This document shows, piece after piece, positions 26,582 to 37,527 of a stretch of 64,000 bases of DNA. Made by a program: the position numbers and the translations under genes. The DNA is from Tetrahymena elliotti 4EA (lineage: Eukaryota; Ciliophora; Oligohymenophorea; Hymenostomatida; Tetrahymenidae). Each line of letters opens with the position of its first letter. The stretch's first letter is position 1. The notes below the pieces were generated by a model. It searched no databases and was not told the origin of the DNA. It was given only the letters and a program-made list of their open reading frames with translations. The stretch lies in assembly GCA_000231825.2 (NCBI GenBank), contig JH720373.1:1-64000 (forward strand), read 5' to 3'.

Positions 26582-27151
26582 ATGTCTTAAATATCCTAAC
26601 CACCGCAAGTGCAAAAGGAATAATATGACTTCATGGTTAAAGTTGTTTTAGTAGGAGATGAAGGAGTAGGAAAAACATAAATTGCAAGAAGAATTTCAGG
26701 TTTACAATATAATGAGAAGCATACACCAACTATTGGAGTAGATTTTAAAGTAAAAACTATGCAAGTTGGAAACAATATTATGAAATTTTAAGTATGGGAT
26801 ACTGCAGGAATGCCTAAATATCGTGTTTCAAATAGAGCTTAATATTCAGGAGCTGCTGCTGTTATTGTTGTTTTTAGCTTCAATGACTTATAAAGCTTTG
26901 AAAATGTTGAAAAATGGATACAAGAAATAAATTTTGAGAATTAGGATAGCTAAATAGTTAGAATTTTAGTTGGAAATAAGTGCGATTTTTAAAAGGAAGG
27001 CAGATATGCTACACCTATGGCTGCAGAATAATTAGCAAAGAGAAATAATATGGAATATATAGAAGTCTCAGCTAAAGAAAATCATAACATTAGAGAACTT
27101 TTCCAATTAGCAGGATAACAAATATATAAAGAATTAATTGACCCATAGTGA
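26582..27151 (+). CDS. Rab-like small GTPase with altered switch II and no prenylation tail
   Basis: A single exon of 189 residues. All five G-box regions of the Ras/Rab family are visible: P-loop GDEGVGKT, switch I ending PTIGVDF (the Rab-type IGVDF), switch II WDTAGMPKYR, NKCD for guanine, and EVSAKE. Rab proteins control membrane traffic by cycling between GTP and GDP forms. Two features are unusual. The catalytic Gln after WDTAG is Met, which usually lowers intrinsic GTP hydrolysis. The C-terminus ends KELIDPQ with no cysteine, so the normal geranylgeranyl anchor is absent. It may be soluble or act as an atypical Rab-like protein. A more canonical Rab gene lies 2.2 kb downstream on the same strand; the two proteins differ too much for a recent duplication. 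Confidence 0.9.
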
Positions 27152-28352
27152 ATAAATCAATAAACAAATCAATACAAATTATAAATTCATACAAATTGCA
27201 ACCTTTAATTTTAAAAAATAAATTATAAAACATGTCAAAATTTTAAATTATTATTCAGATTTTATGCAATTATTTCATTTTTTCTAAATATTTGCATGTT
27301 TTTGTTTACTAATCTATTCCTTTTACACCTTAACAAAAAAACCAAAGCAAATAAAAAGACTAATAAATTATATAAAAATCTAAATCCAGTAAAAATACAA
27401 ATTAATTTTACAAACAAACTTCAAAAAAGAGAAAGAAATATCCTTACTTAGATATAAAATTCTTTAAAAAAATTTATTTTAAATAATTTTTTCATCCTAA
27501 ATTTACAAGCTTCAAAGTGTAAAGAGTTTGATACTTCTTACTTTATTTAAAGAAAATAATATTTTTTTTGGGAGTTAACTATTTAGTCTAGCATTTAATT
27601 GTAATGATATTTCTCCAATTAAATTTAATTTTTGTTATTGAAAATATAAAAGAACATTTAAATAAAATAGTCTTATTTATTCTATGGTTAATATTTATTT
27701 TTAAAAATTGCTCTAATATTTCTCAGGTAATCAAAAAACTCTAAAGATTTAATTTGAATAGTCAATCAAGGTTAGTTTAGTTTACTAACTCGTTGATTAT
27801 TTTAAATATTCAATTTTAATAAATTCAGTAAGAGGGATTCAAATATAATAGATCCAAACTCTCTCGGAAAGATAAACACCAAAGAATAATAAAAAATTTA
27901 GATCCTTTGATTTGGTGCTACTACTTTATTTTAATTTACAGCCTACTAATTGACTTGCCTTTAAAAACTTACCTATTTAATATTTTCACAGATTGATTGT
28001 TTAACTAAATTGATCTTGTTTTGAATACAATAAATTAAGAAGGACACAAATTTATTTAATGTTGAATAAAATATTTATTTTGAAAATAATTAATTGAAGA
28101 CGATGCATATTTATTTAACATTTTCATAAATCACTCAATACTATATTTTAGTTTAGATGAATTTTAAAATGGATAATTTTCTGTTAAGAAATGTGCCAAA
28201 TTGAGTTCTTTAAATCCAAACAAAAGAACCATTTTAAACACTAGTAAATTCCTATTATTCAGCATCTTTTTCAGAAAAATTTCTTTTATTTCTTTCTTTT
28301 TAAAAATTTTCAAGCTTGGGATGTGTTAGGAATAATGGTTAATTTCTGTCAA
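27152..28352. other. Intergenic between the two Rab genes
   Basis: About 1.2 kb of AT-rich sequence with no coding signal that I can support, followed by the tandem duplication that runs up to the second Rab gene. Confidence 0.5.
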
Positions 28353-29330
28353 GCTATTATTGATATTTTCTTAAAGAAATCATTTTCATTTTATTTTGAT
28401 GAATTATTGTCTAAATAAATAAAGAGAGAGAGATATTAGTTTTTGAATTAAATAAGGGGATTCATACATTTTTAGTTAGTTTATGAATATAATAATACCA
28501 TTTATTAAAGTAAAAATTTCTTTCAATTTCAATATAAAAATTTCTTTCAAAATTAAAAAAAATTAGCTTTAAGTATTGATGAATTTTAATTCTATCAAAT
28601 TACAATATGCATCCATTTTAAAAAAGCAATTAATTTTTATTAAAAAAGAAAAAAGAAAAATCAAGTCAGAGACAAATCAAATAAACAAACAAACAAACAA
28701 ACAAGTATACTCATAAATTTGAAATCTTAAAGAATAAAAATCTAGTGGATACCCAAACAAAGCTTCAAAAGGGAAATAAGTTCATTTATCATATAAATAT
28801 ACAACACCATATAAGAAGATTTAAGAAGAAACATAAGCTGTTAATTGTTTTTGCCATGATGAATATTTTCTGAAAGAAAGAAAGAATTTGAATTTGATTT
28901 TGATGGAATTATTACTCCAAGAAAGAAAGAGATAAATAATTGAAAGAGATAGATATGAGTTTTTGAATCAAATGGATTAATATATTTTGCATTTCTAGTT
29001 AATTTATGGATATAATAACAGCATTAATGGAAATAAAAATATATTTCAAAAATTCAATAAAAAAATTAGCTTTGAGTTTTGATGAACTTTAAATTCAGTC
29101 AAACAAATTACATTCATTAGTCAAAAGGCAGCTAAGTTTTATTATAAAAATAAAAAAGAAAAATCAAGTAAGAGACAAATCAATCAATCAATCAATCAAG
29201 CAAATAAATAAATAATAATTCATTCAAGAGGAATAAACTTGAAAGTTTAAAAAAGTGAAAATCCAGCAAATACCCAAACAAAGCTTAAAAGGAAATAAGT
29301 TCATTTATCATATAGATATAAGACATCGTA
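28353..29330. repeat. Tandem duplication of a roughly 500-bp segment upstream of the Rab gene
   Basis: Two diverged direct copies, about 28353-28825 and 28863-29330. Shared landmarks in the same order include AAATTAGCTTT(A/G)AG, AGAAAAATCAAGT(C/A)AGAGACAAATCAA, TACCCAAACAAAGCTT and GGAAATAAGTTCATTTATCATATA, which is followed by a CATATAAGAAG/CGTATAAGAAG variant. Each copy also holds a short tetranucleotide run, AAAC-type in the first and AATC-type in the second. The second copy ends about 40 bp before the Rab start codon, so the duplicated unit probably contains promoter and 5' UTR sequence. Confidence 0.75.
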
Positions 29331-29370
29331 TAAGAAGGAACAAAAGTAATTTATTTAGAGTCAGGGAGCA

Positions 29371-30123
29371 ATGAATAAGCCAAATTTAAGACAATTCAAA
29401 GATAATGTAGATTATGTTATTAAGATACTTCTAGTTGGAGATAGCGCAGTGGGAAAGACAAATATAATGCTTAGATATTGTGACAATGGATATAAAACAG
29501 CTCACATGGTTACTGTAGGAGTTGATTTTAAGATGAAAACTATAAAAGTTGATTAGAAACAGCTTAAATTAATAATTTGGGATACTGCTGGACAAGAAAA
29601 ATATTAAGCAATGGCTCAAAGTATTTATAATGGAGCATAAGCAGTTATTGTCGTATACAGCATTACAGATAGAAATAGTTTCATGAATGTTAAAAATTGG
29701 ATTAAGTAAATTTCAGAGCATGTTCCTGATTAGATTATAATTACATTAGTTGGAAATAAGTGTGATGAAAGTGAGAATTAGAGAAAAGTTGATAAAGCAG
29801 AAGGTTAAGCTCTCGCAGACGAATATAAAATCCCATTCTTTGAATCGTCAGCAAAGGAAAACATAAATATTATTTAGCTATTTGAAGAAACAGCAAGATA
29901 AATCAAAGAAAAAATTTTAAATGATAATATAACTGCAGGAGATAGTGCATAAAAAATAAAATTTGACACTTTGCAAATAGGATCTCCATCTCCAATAAAT
30001 AATGAAAATTTCAAATTAACAGCAGAGAAAAGTAGATAATCTGAATAAATGTATACAGAAACCACTCCTTTCGATGCAAAGACTCCTTAGTAGCCAAATA
30101 ATGTGAATAATTGTCAGTGTTGA
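29371..30123 (+). CDS. Rab-family small GTPase
   Basis: A single exon of 250 residues. It has a P-loop GDSAVGKTN, switch I ending TVGVDFKMKTI, the canonical switch II WDTAGQEKY with the catalytic Gln, NKCD, and SSAKEN. After the GTPase fold a variable tail of about 70 residues ends in CQC, a CxC signal for double geranylgeranylation, so this is a membrane-targeted Rab that should act in vesicle transport. The sequence is closest in general character to secretory or endocytic Rabs of the Rab1/8/10 type, but I would not assign a subfamily by eye. Its 5' flank is a tandemly duplicated segment. Ciliates carry many Rab genes, so a specialised role is plausible. Confidence 0.93.
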
Positions 30124-31199
30124 ATTCCAAAGAAATTTAAAAAAGAATAATTTAGTTTGTAAATAGAAAGATAAATTAATAAATAAATAGATTTACTATT
30201 GAATGAATGAGTGAGTGAGTACAGTACATACGTACATTCACTCTTTGTCTATGATTTAATAAGTTTAATTGTAAAAATGGTTGTTGTTTTATTTATTTAC
30301 TGATAAATGGTATGTAATTTTTAAATCAGTTTTAGATAATAATAATTAAGATTTACTCAACTACAATTCTAACATATTTTACTTGTAAAAATCTATACAT
30401 AATTGTTGGTATTTTTACCATTAATTAATTTATCAACAAAAAATACTTTCAAAACAAATATTTATTTCAAAAGTATATCAATATTTCATCTTTCAAGTCA
30501 ATTAGTTAATTGTAATTTCTTACTTGAAGTGAAAGATTTAAATATATTTTAAAACAAAAATTCAATTCAGTAACTATTTCTACAAAAAACTTTAAAAAGC
30601 TAACTGTGCTATGTTACTTTTCTCAACCATTTCTCAAAATAATTCTTCTCATCTAAATATAAATGGGATTTGGTGGAGATGCTAGAATAGGGAAGAGGGA
30701 ATTTGAAAAACTAGTTAGAATTTTAGGGGGTTAGTTTTTGGCTATTTAGTTAGATACTTGAAATATATTAGGATAAAAGATACTCTCTACTCAGATAAAT
30801 AATTCTAATATGCAAAATTTATATACTCATAAATTTGAAGTATGAACAAACTAAGCATCTCTTTATTAGAATAGGGGAGGAGATGTAAAAATTTTAGTTA
30901 GAGTTTTAGGGGTTTAGTTTTTGATTTTTTAGATACTTAAAATATTTTAGGATAAAAAATACTCTCTATTCCTATAAATAATTCTAATATGCGAAATTTA
31001 TATTATCATAAATTTGAAGTATGAATGAACTAAGTATTTGTTCAGAACATAATTAAATTAAATTCTAATAAGGATGTTAATATGCTTCTTAAAACATTTG
31101 GATATAAATAATATTTCTCATTCCTAAAAAATTAAAATGGTTTAAATTAACTAGTCCTCAAATCTATTTATTTAAAGTATGTGGTTATTAAATTTTAAT
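30124..31199. other. Intergenic between convergent genes
   Basis: This lies between the 3' ends of the Rab gene (+) and the unknown three-exon gene (-). Immediately after the Rab stop is a GAATGAAT/GAGT-rich simple stretch. Most of the second half is a two-copy tandem repeat, listed separately. No coding signal. Confidence 0.6.
30684..31045. repeat. Two-copy tandem repeat, about 185 bp unit
   Basis: Copies start at about 30684 and 30869. Both contain AGAATAGGG, a TTTTAGGGG(G)TTAGTTTTT block, TTAGGATAAAA(G/A)ATACTCTCTA and ATAATTCTAATATGC(A/G)AAATTTATAT, and both end with CATAAATTTGAAGTATGAA. The G-rich patch stands out in this AT-rich DNA. Noncoding. Confidence 0.8.
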
Positions 31200-32087
31200 T
31201 CAACTGTCATCTTCAGAGCTTACTTCACTTTCATTGATATAAATTGTAGCACTACTAATCATTTTTGATTGAATTTCATTATCGTTTAATTAAGTTAATT
31301 AAGAGAAACCAAAATAATTCTATTACAAAAATAAGTTAAATAATTGAGCAAAAATATAGTTTAAGCTAATAAATATTTTACCTAATCTTAAATTTAAACA
31401 TTCTAACTTTAATTAGATTCCTATTTCTCTCCTTCTTTAGTTTCTTGGTTATTGTGATCTTAGTTATTTTTTTCATCTTCTTTTAGTTTAGCATTTAGTT
31501 ATTAATTATTTGCTGAATTTTAGGTATTTATTTCTACATCATCTCTCAATGACTCTCCATTTACCCACCCCATTCTCATTGTACCTGTATTAATTTTTGT
31601 ATCTTGTTTTGCTATTTATGCTACTAATTAATCTAAGTTTCCAACAATAATCTAATTAAAATCAAAAATATATTTGTTAAAAGATTGTTGAATAATTGAA
31701 CAGTTTAAAAATTTTAATTTGTGGCATATTTTGTAATAAGCAAATATATTTTTTTAATAAGATGACCTAAAAATAAACTATGTCTAAGTCAATATTCTTT
31801 AGAATTTCTCATGAAAATGAAAAGAGTTGAAGCCAATTTTTATGCTAAATTTTGAAATGCTATAAATTGACCTATTTAATCATCACCTTAAAAACTTATT
31901 CGCCATATAATTCCAAATCATTTTACAATTCTCTGCTCGCTTAATCATTTATTTAAAAAAAGATATCTTGTAAAATATAAGTTACTCCTCCGTTTTCTTA
32001 GATATACTTAAGAAGAAGTTACTGTTACTCATATTGAGTAAGGTAATGTTCATCTAAGTTCGAATTTTTGTCGATAGTAAAGCTCAT
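31200..32087 (-). CDS. Unknown 196-residue protein, three exons
   Basis: Exons 31887-32087, 31382-31651 and 31200-31319 are each a whole number of codons and are joined by introns of 235 and 62 bp. The start (MSFTIDKNSNLDEHY) follows A-rich sequence. The first 90 residues look folded and helical (LLLKYIQENGGVTYILQDIF, then GNLDQLVAQIAKQDTKINTG). A conserved-looking GWVNGESLRDDVE follows, then an Asn/Gln/Lys/Glu-rich disordered stretch and an acidic tail, ESEVSSEDDS. I do not recognise a family. No signal peptide or membrane segment is apparent. It runs in the same direction as the TPR gene 560 bp upstream. Confidence 0.7.
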
Positions 32088-32649
32088 GCCTCTTTTATTA
32101 TTTAATTATCTTTGTATTTGTAATATTGTATATGCCTACTTTTGTTATAAGCATATTAATTAAATTATTTAATATTAAATACTTTTATAAGAAAACCAAT
32201 ATAATAATCTTTCAAAAAACATAAAAAGAATGGCTTTTTATATAATGAAATGTAAAGGCAAATGAATTTATTTAAATACTTATAATCAATCAAACAAGAA
32301 TATGAAAAATGCAAAAGTTTTATTGAATAAAAAATAAGTTAAAAATAGTATTTTGTTGATAAATAAATATGCATTTATATATAAATTTTACTTAAGCAAA
32401 ATGGACGTATTTATAAAAATAATTTTTTTTTTTGTTTTTTGCTGGTTTTTTCAATTTTTTTTTAATAAATTAATTGTTGTGTCAATATAAATAACTCATT
32501 ATTTTGTAAGTTAAAATCCTTTTTTTTTTGTTTTATCTTGATTTTTTTTTTTGGTTAAATTGCAAAAAATAAATAAATAAGATTTAGGGAGTCAACTTAT
32601 CAGTTTTAATGAGCTAATGAATAAATTATTTGCTCAAAATCTAATTAAA
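32088..32649. other. Intergenic with long T runs
   Basis: About 560 bp between two minus-strand genes. It contains several runs of eight to ten T on the plus strand around 32425-32550 (poly-A on the coding strand). No gene. Confidence 0.6.
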
Positions 32650-33369
32650 TCAAATTAAATTGCATGATACATTAGAATCACACAGAGTGCATTAATTAGT
32701 TTCTCTATATATTACTTTTTAAGAATTACTATCTAGTTCCAAAGCTTATTAGAAGCAAATATTAGCCTCTTAATCTCGCTTCAACTACTTTAAAGTAAGG
32801 CCTTTATTTATTAATGCATTTATGTTTGAAGGATCTATTTTTAATATCTCATCATATTACTCTATCGCTTTATCTAGTTACTATAGTATTTTATATATAT
32901 TTCCTTTATTATGCAGGGAGCTGATATCATTTTAATTAAATTGTAAAGAAATATCATAACTCTCAATTGCTTCTTCATAGCGCTTTAGTTTTTTTAATAC
33001 ATAGCCTTTATTGTAATATAGTTCAAAGGCATCGTTATATTATGATATCCCTTCATTATAATTGAGTATTGCCTCCTCATCTCTGTTCAATTTACATAAG
33101 CATATGCCCCTATGAATATATGTTTTGCAGTCTATTTCAAGATTTAGCAAATAATTATAAATATCTAAAGCCTCTTAATATCTCCCTAAATTCATTAAAA
33201 CAACAGCCTTTTTTCCTAAAATTTTCAGCTTCTTGGTTTCCCGATCCTTAATATCTCTATTCAGTTTAAGCTACTCAAGTTTGTTATTCCAAATTTTTAA
33301 TTCTTGTACGAAATTTTGAATATTTTTATTAGCCCCATCAACAACTTAATTTGATTCTACGTTGCTCAT
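32650..33369 (-). CDS. Tetratricopeptide-repeat (TPR) protein
   Basis: A single exon of 239 residues. After a short helical N-terminus it contains about five 34-residue TPR units with the usual small/aromatic pattern, for example YYNKGYVLKKLKRYEEAIES, SLHNKGNIYKILQQLDKAI, and a unit starting NALINKGLTLKQLKRDQEA. Spacing between equivalent Gly/Ala positions is regular. TPRs fold into helical pairs that bind partner proteins; in ciliates many such proteins are short and otherwise featureless. The C-terminus, CTLCDSNVSCNLI, carries three cysteines outside the repeats. Nothing indicates a specific partner. Confidence 0.88.
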
Positions 33370-34803
33370 AAAACCTTTAAAAATAATGCCAAATAATTAA
33401 ATTAAGCAAATAGCAAAATTTTAAAAATTTATGATTAATTTATTTATTTATTATTAGACTACATAGAATTATTTTTCACATTTCTTTCTTTCTTTATTCA
33501 TTCATTCATTCATTCTTGTATTTATGTTTGCTTATTTGCTTGTTTGTTTAACTGTCCTCTCCTCTACAAATTTTCTCTATAACCTTAACTCGTTTTACTT
33601 AGAATCACTAAACTACTCTTTTCATAATTAATTATACTCTCTATCCATCAATTTTCATTTACTTCTGATCTTTATTTCTTTATGCTTATTATCATCAGAT
33701 TAGCTATTTTTTAACTAATTTTTATTTTACTGATTATTTTTTAGATTCTCAACTTTTACCAGTTAAAATTTTAAAATAATCTTAAACTAATCAACCAAAA
33801 AATTATAAATTATCATGATAACATTCAATAAATACTTTTGAAGAAATATTTGTTAAAGGACTAAATAATTTACCATTTAACAAACAAAGCTTTGACTAAA
33901 GTAAGAAAGTTTTTAGTCATGTAATATTTAATTAAGTAAAGTTAATCTCATAAAATATACAAGCTAAATAATTTAGTTACTTAATTCCTCGCTATGAACG
34001 ATGAAATGGAATACTAGGACAGTCAATTTTTTTTGTTAAAAAATCCACTTCTCTTCAAAATTGCAGCGAATAGCTAGAATAGCTAGCAGTGAATACTTGA
34101 GGAATTACTGTATTAATAATCTTATTTCATACTTATTTAAATTCGATGATAGGTATAAAATATTGACAAAAGCTTATCTAAATTTGCTAAATATTAATAA
34201 ATCAGATTTTTCATAATTTTATTGATTTAGATAATTTATTCTATTTATTATTATTGAATGAATAAAAACGCTAAAGAATTAAGACTTTAACAAACTTATG
34301 AATAAATAAATCTACAGAGCACTTTAGAAAAAAAATAATCATGTTCAATTAATAGTTGCTATATTTAGATTTCTAGAAAATAAATTTCCAAAAATTAGTG
34401 TAATTAATCATGAAAAAAAATAATAAATAAATAGGTTTTCTCAATTTTACATTTGAAATAACCAAGTTTTTTATTGAATAAAAAAATAAATTAAATTGAT
34501 TAATATTTTCATGCTTTTTAACTTGAAAAATCTTCAGAAAAATTTTACTTTTTAAAAATTTAATTACACACAAGAATATTATTAATCAGATAAATTTTAT
34601 TAAAATAGAAACATTTTTGTTCATTTAGCTGAAAATAATTTGTGGTTAATAAATCTTTAAGTTTGACTTCTTTGGGAAACTATAAATTTGATTGTTTGCT
34701 TTTTTTTGTTATACATTATTAAGAGTATAGAGAGATTTAGTTTTTATTATATAAGAAATATTAAAAAACATATTAAGATTAATTAATCAATAAGTATCAT
34801 CAA
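33370..34803. other. Intergenic, divergent promoter region
   Basis: About 1.4 kb between divergent genes. Simple sequence (TTCATTCATTCATTC, then TTGCTTGTTTG) lies at about 33495-33550, and a short direct repeat AATAGCTAG occurs twice near 34070-34088. No coding signal. Confidence 0.55.
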
Positions 34804-37006
34804 ATGAAAGAAACAGAAATATAATAAGAATCATCTAATCAGAATTATTCTAGTCAAGTAAGTGTATACTCTTCTGAATCTACTAAAGATTTAGTAGCTG
34901 TTGATTAAAAATGCTAACAAATGATTATTAAGTAATATAATGAAGCTATTGATAAAGCTTTCAACATTAAAAAGAAAAGAATCTTCAAAAAAAAGAAGAA
35001 AATTTTACAGATAATGGTTAGACCAAACACATTTGATTTAATGGATTAAAATAGAATATTTTATTTATACGGTGGGTTACTTTTACCTTGCGATTTCTCT
35101 TATGAAGCAAAGAGGTGCTTTGATTCAAGATAAAATATAAAGCAAGGCATTAGACCTTTACAATATATTGAAAAAAAGAAGAACTACAGCATAATGAATT
35201 TCTCATATAACTTTAAAGGTCTAGAGACATTTGAATTTCTCATAAATATTTACATGAATAAAGGGAAATAAGAATATTATAACCTTGCACTTGTTCTCAA
35301 ATAATTCTAAATAAATATTTAGCTCTGGAAAAAGCAAGCTCAGTTGATCGCTCCAATGAGGTATTTATTTATTATTATAAATTTTGTTTTTCTATAAAAT
35401 AACAAATAGACTGATTACTAATTTACTAATTTAGTTGGTTAATCAAATTAAATTCTGATTAGAAAATTTTTGTTTAATTAGAGGTAGGTATCTACTCCTA
35501 GAAGATTAATTGATTTTAAATAAAAAATTTTTTTAAGTTTAAATTTTAAAATGTTTCTTAGGATTAATCAGAAGATATATATTTCTTGACAATTAATTAA
35601 AAATAGATTTTTGAAATTTAAAATTTAAATTTATTCTATGTAATAATAGATTAAAGAATTTTGAGGGGTATATGCAGGAATACTAAAAGTTTGTGTAAGA
35701 ATGTACAACAAAAGTCGATTAGCTTGATCAATCTAAGTTTTACTTGTTTGGTTTCATTATGTATAATTATGAAACTGATAATATAGAGCAAAAAACTGTG
35801 GGATTCAGTAAAGGATTTTTAAGTTTATTGGGAACAGATTAAGATTAATTTAATAATATTTCTTTGCGTACTGGAGATTAGAATTACTATTAAGGCGATA
35901 CATTTTTAAATGCTATTGTTATTTCTTTACTTCCTTTTGCTTGTAAAGATGTCATCTTTTAAAAGTCTGTAGCTGACACTATTGTATTTACTTATGATGG
36001 GTTTTAGATCCCTTGTAAAGAAATCAGAAGTTACTACTTACCTGAGAATCATGATAAGTATAATTTTTTTGAAATGGGATTTGGATTGGTAGAATATGAT
36101 GTGAGCATTCCTATGCTTTAGCAATTACTCACATTAAGAGCAAGGAAATATTATATTGAATAAAATAAAGAATTAGAATTTTGCAGTGATTCATCTTTTG
36201 AATATTCAATGAACTCTCAACTTTTCATAGAAAAGCATTATCCAAATGCAATTACTAATGAATTTTTAAGATGCAGATACTAATACCTTGATCAAATGAA
36301 TTAAAAAACTAATAATTTGTAGGTAATGACTTCTATTTCATAAGTACCAACTAATTCATTTTCTACTGATGATTTAGCAGAGGTCAGCTATTCTGATCTC
36401 AATCAATCTACTGCTTAGAAAGACTCAATTAAATCTTGTTTCGAGGGATATTAATCTTCCTTTTTATAAATAACTGATGACTATGGTTTAAAATAAGTCA
36501 TCACTGAAGATAATTTTGAATGTATTATTTAAAAAAATCTTTAGTAATAATTAAATAAAATTATGAATATGGGATTTCTCTAACAGAATTAGGGTTTAGG
36601 TGTCTCTTAAAGTCTTGAATAAAATTAATAAAAAAATGAACAATAACAATAATTATAATTAGCAAATTTAAATGAAAATTTAGGAGTTTCTCATGAAATA
36701 AAAGAATAAGTTGAAATGCAGATAGAACCATTTATGTACTTAGGTGAAGGACATTAAACTGAATAAAATCAACTAAATAAAATAAAGCAAACATCTGAAG
36801 TTGGGTTGAATATGATGTTCGAACATGTTAATGACTAAAACAATAATTATTTATTTTTAAAACTTAAAAATAAGGAATAAGAAGTCTTTAAGCTTAAAAA
36901 TAGTTTCAAAGATCCATTATAAAAAATGAACTAAGAAGATACCTCATTTAAATATGTTGAATTTTTAAGTGATCATAATAAATCATCATCAAAACCTCAT
37001 TTTTGA
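34804..37006 (+). CDS. Unknown ciliate protein, possibly with a PAS-like core, tandem paralog 1
   Basis: Exons 34804-35360 and 35650-37006 are joined within an Arg codon (phase 2) by a 289-bp intron, giving 637 residues. An N-terminal basic stretch (FNIKKKRIFKKKKK) is followed by RIFYLYGGLLLPCDFSYEA and FEFLINIYM, then by a segment FGFIMYNYE...GFSKGFLSLLG. The last is reminiscent of the start of PAS sensor folds. Next come a conserved IPCKEIR, EYDVS and FEYSMNSQLFIEKHYPNA. The C-terminal 230 residues are Gln/Asn-rich and probably disordered. The combination recalls PAS-containing regulators of the fungal ERT1/AcuK type, but that is a weak impression and no DNA-binding domain is visible. The next gene is a clear paralog with the same intron position. 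Confidence 0.8.
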
Positions 37007-37527
37007 AAAGAAATCCTTAAAATTAAACAGAAAACAATTAATATATTTAATTACACAATAATTATCTTATTAAGCAAATTTTATATAAATATACATACAT
37101 CTCTAGTACTACTTTACTCAATTATTCAATTTAAATTTATTTTACTCTGACAAAATTAAATATGATATTGAAATCTAAGCCAATATCATTATATGGCACA
37201 AAGAATAGATAGAAATTTAAAATTTATCTGTAATTTTAAATAGGTATAGATAAAAAATTTCTCAATTTATATTGGGAGATTTTAAAAAATAAATTTTAAA
37301 AATAATATCTTATTCTAAATCTTTTTGACTTATATATGTTAAAAATTAATAATTATCTGATCAGGCAGCAACTAATCTCAAGTAAATAATACTTTTTTTC
37401 CAAAGATCAAAAAAAATTAATTATTTATTCTTTATGCCACTTTTGGTGGATAAAATGATTTAGTTTATTAGAATAAACTAAAAAAATTAATTGAGTTTAC
37501 AGAACTAGATCCAATTCATTTAAAAAC
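37007..37527. other. Intergenic between tandem paralogs
   Basis: About 520 bp of AT-rich DNA between two head-to-tail paralogs. I see no gene and no repeat. Confidence 0.6.

Noticed and set aside
30725..30740. G-rich TTAGGGGGTTAG as a possible telomere or breakage-site remnant
   Set aside because: Only a single irregular match inside a 185-bp tandem repeat; no array of telomeric units, and no chromosome-breakage motif seen.
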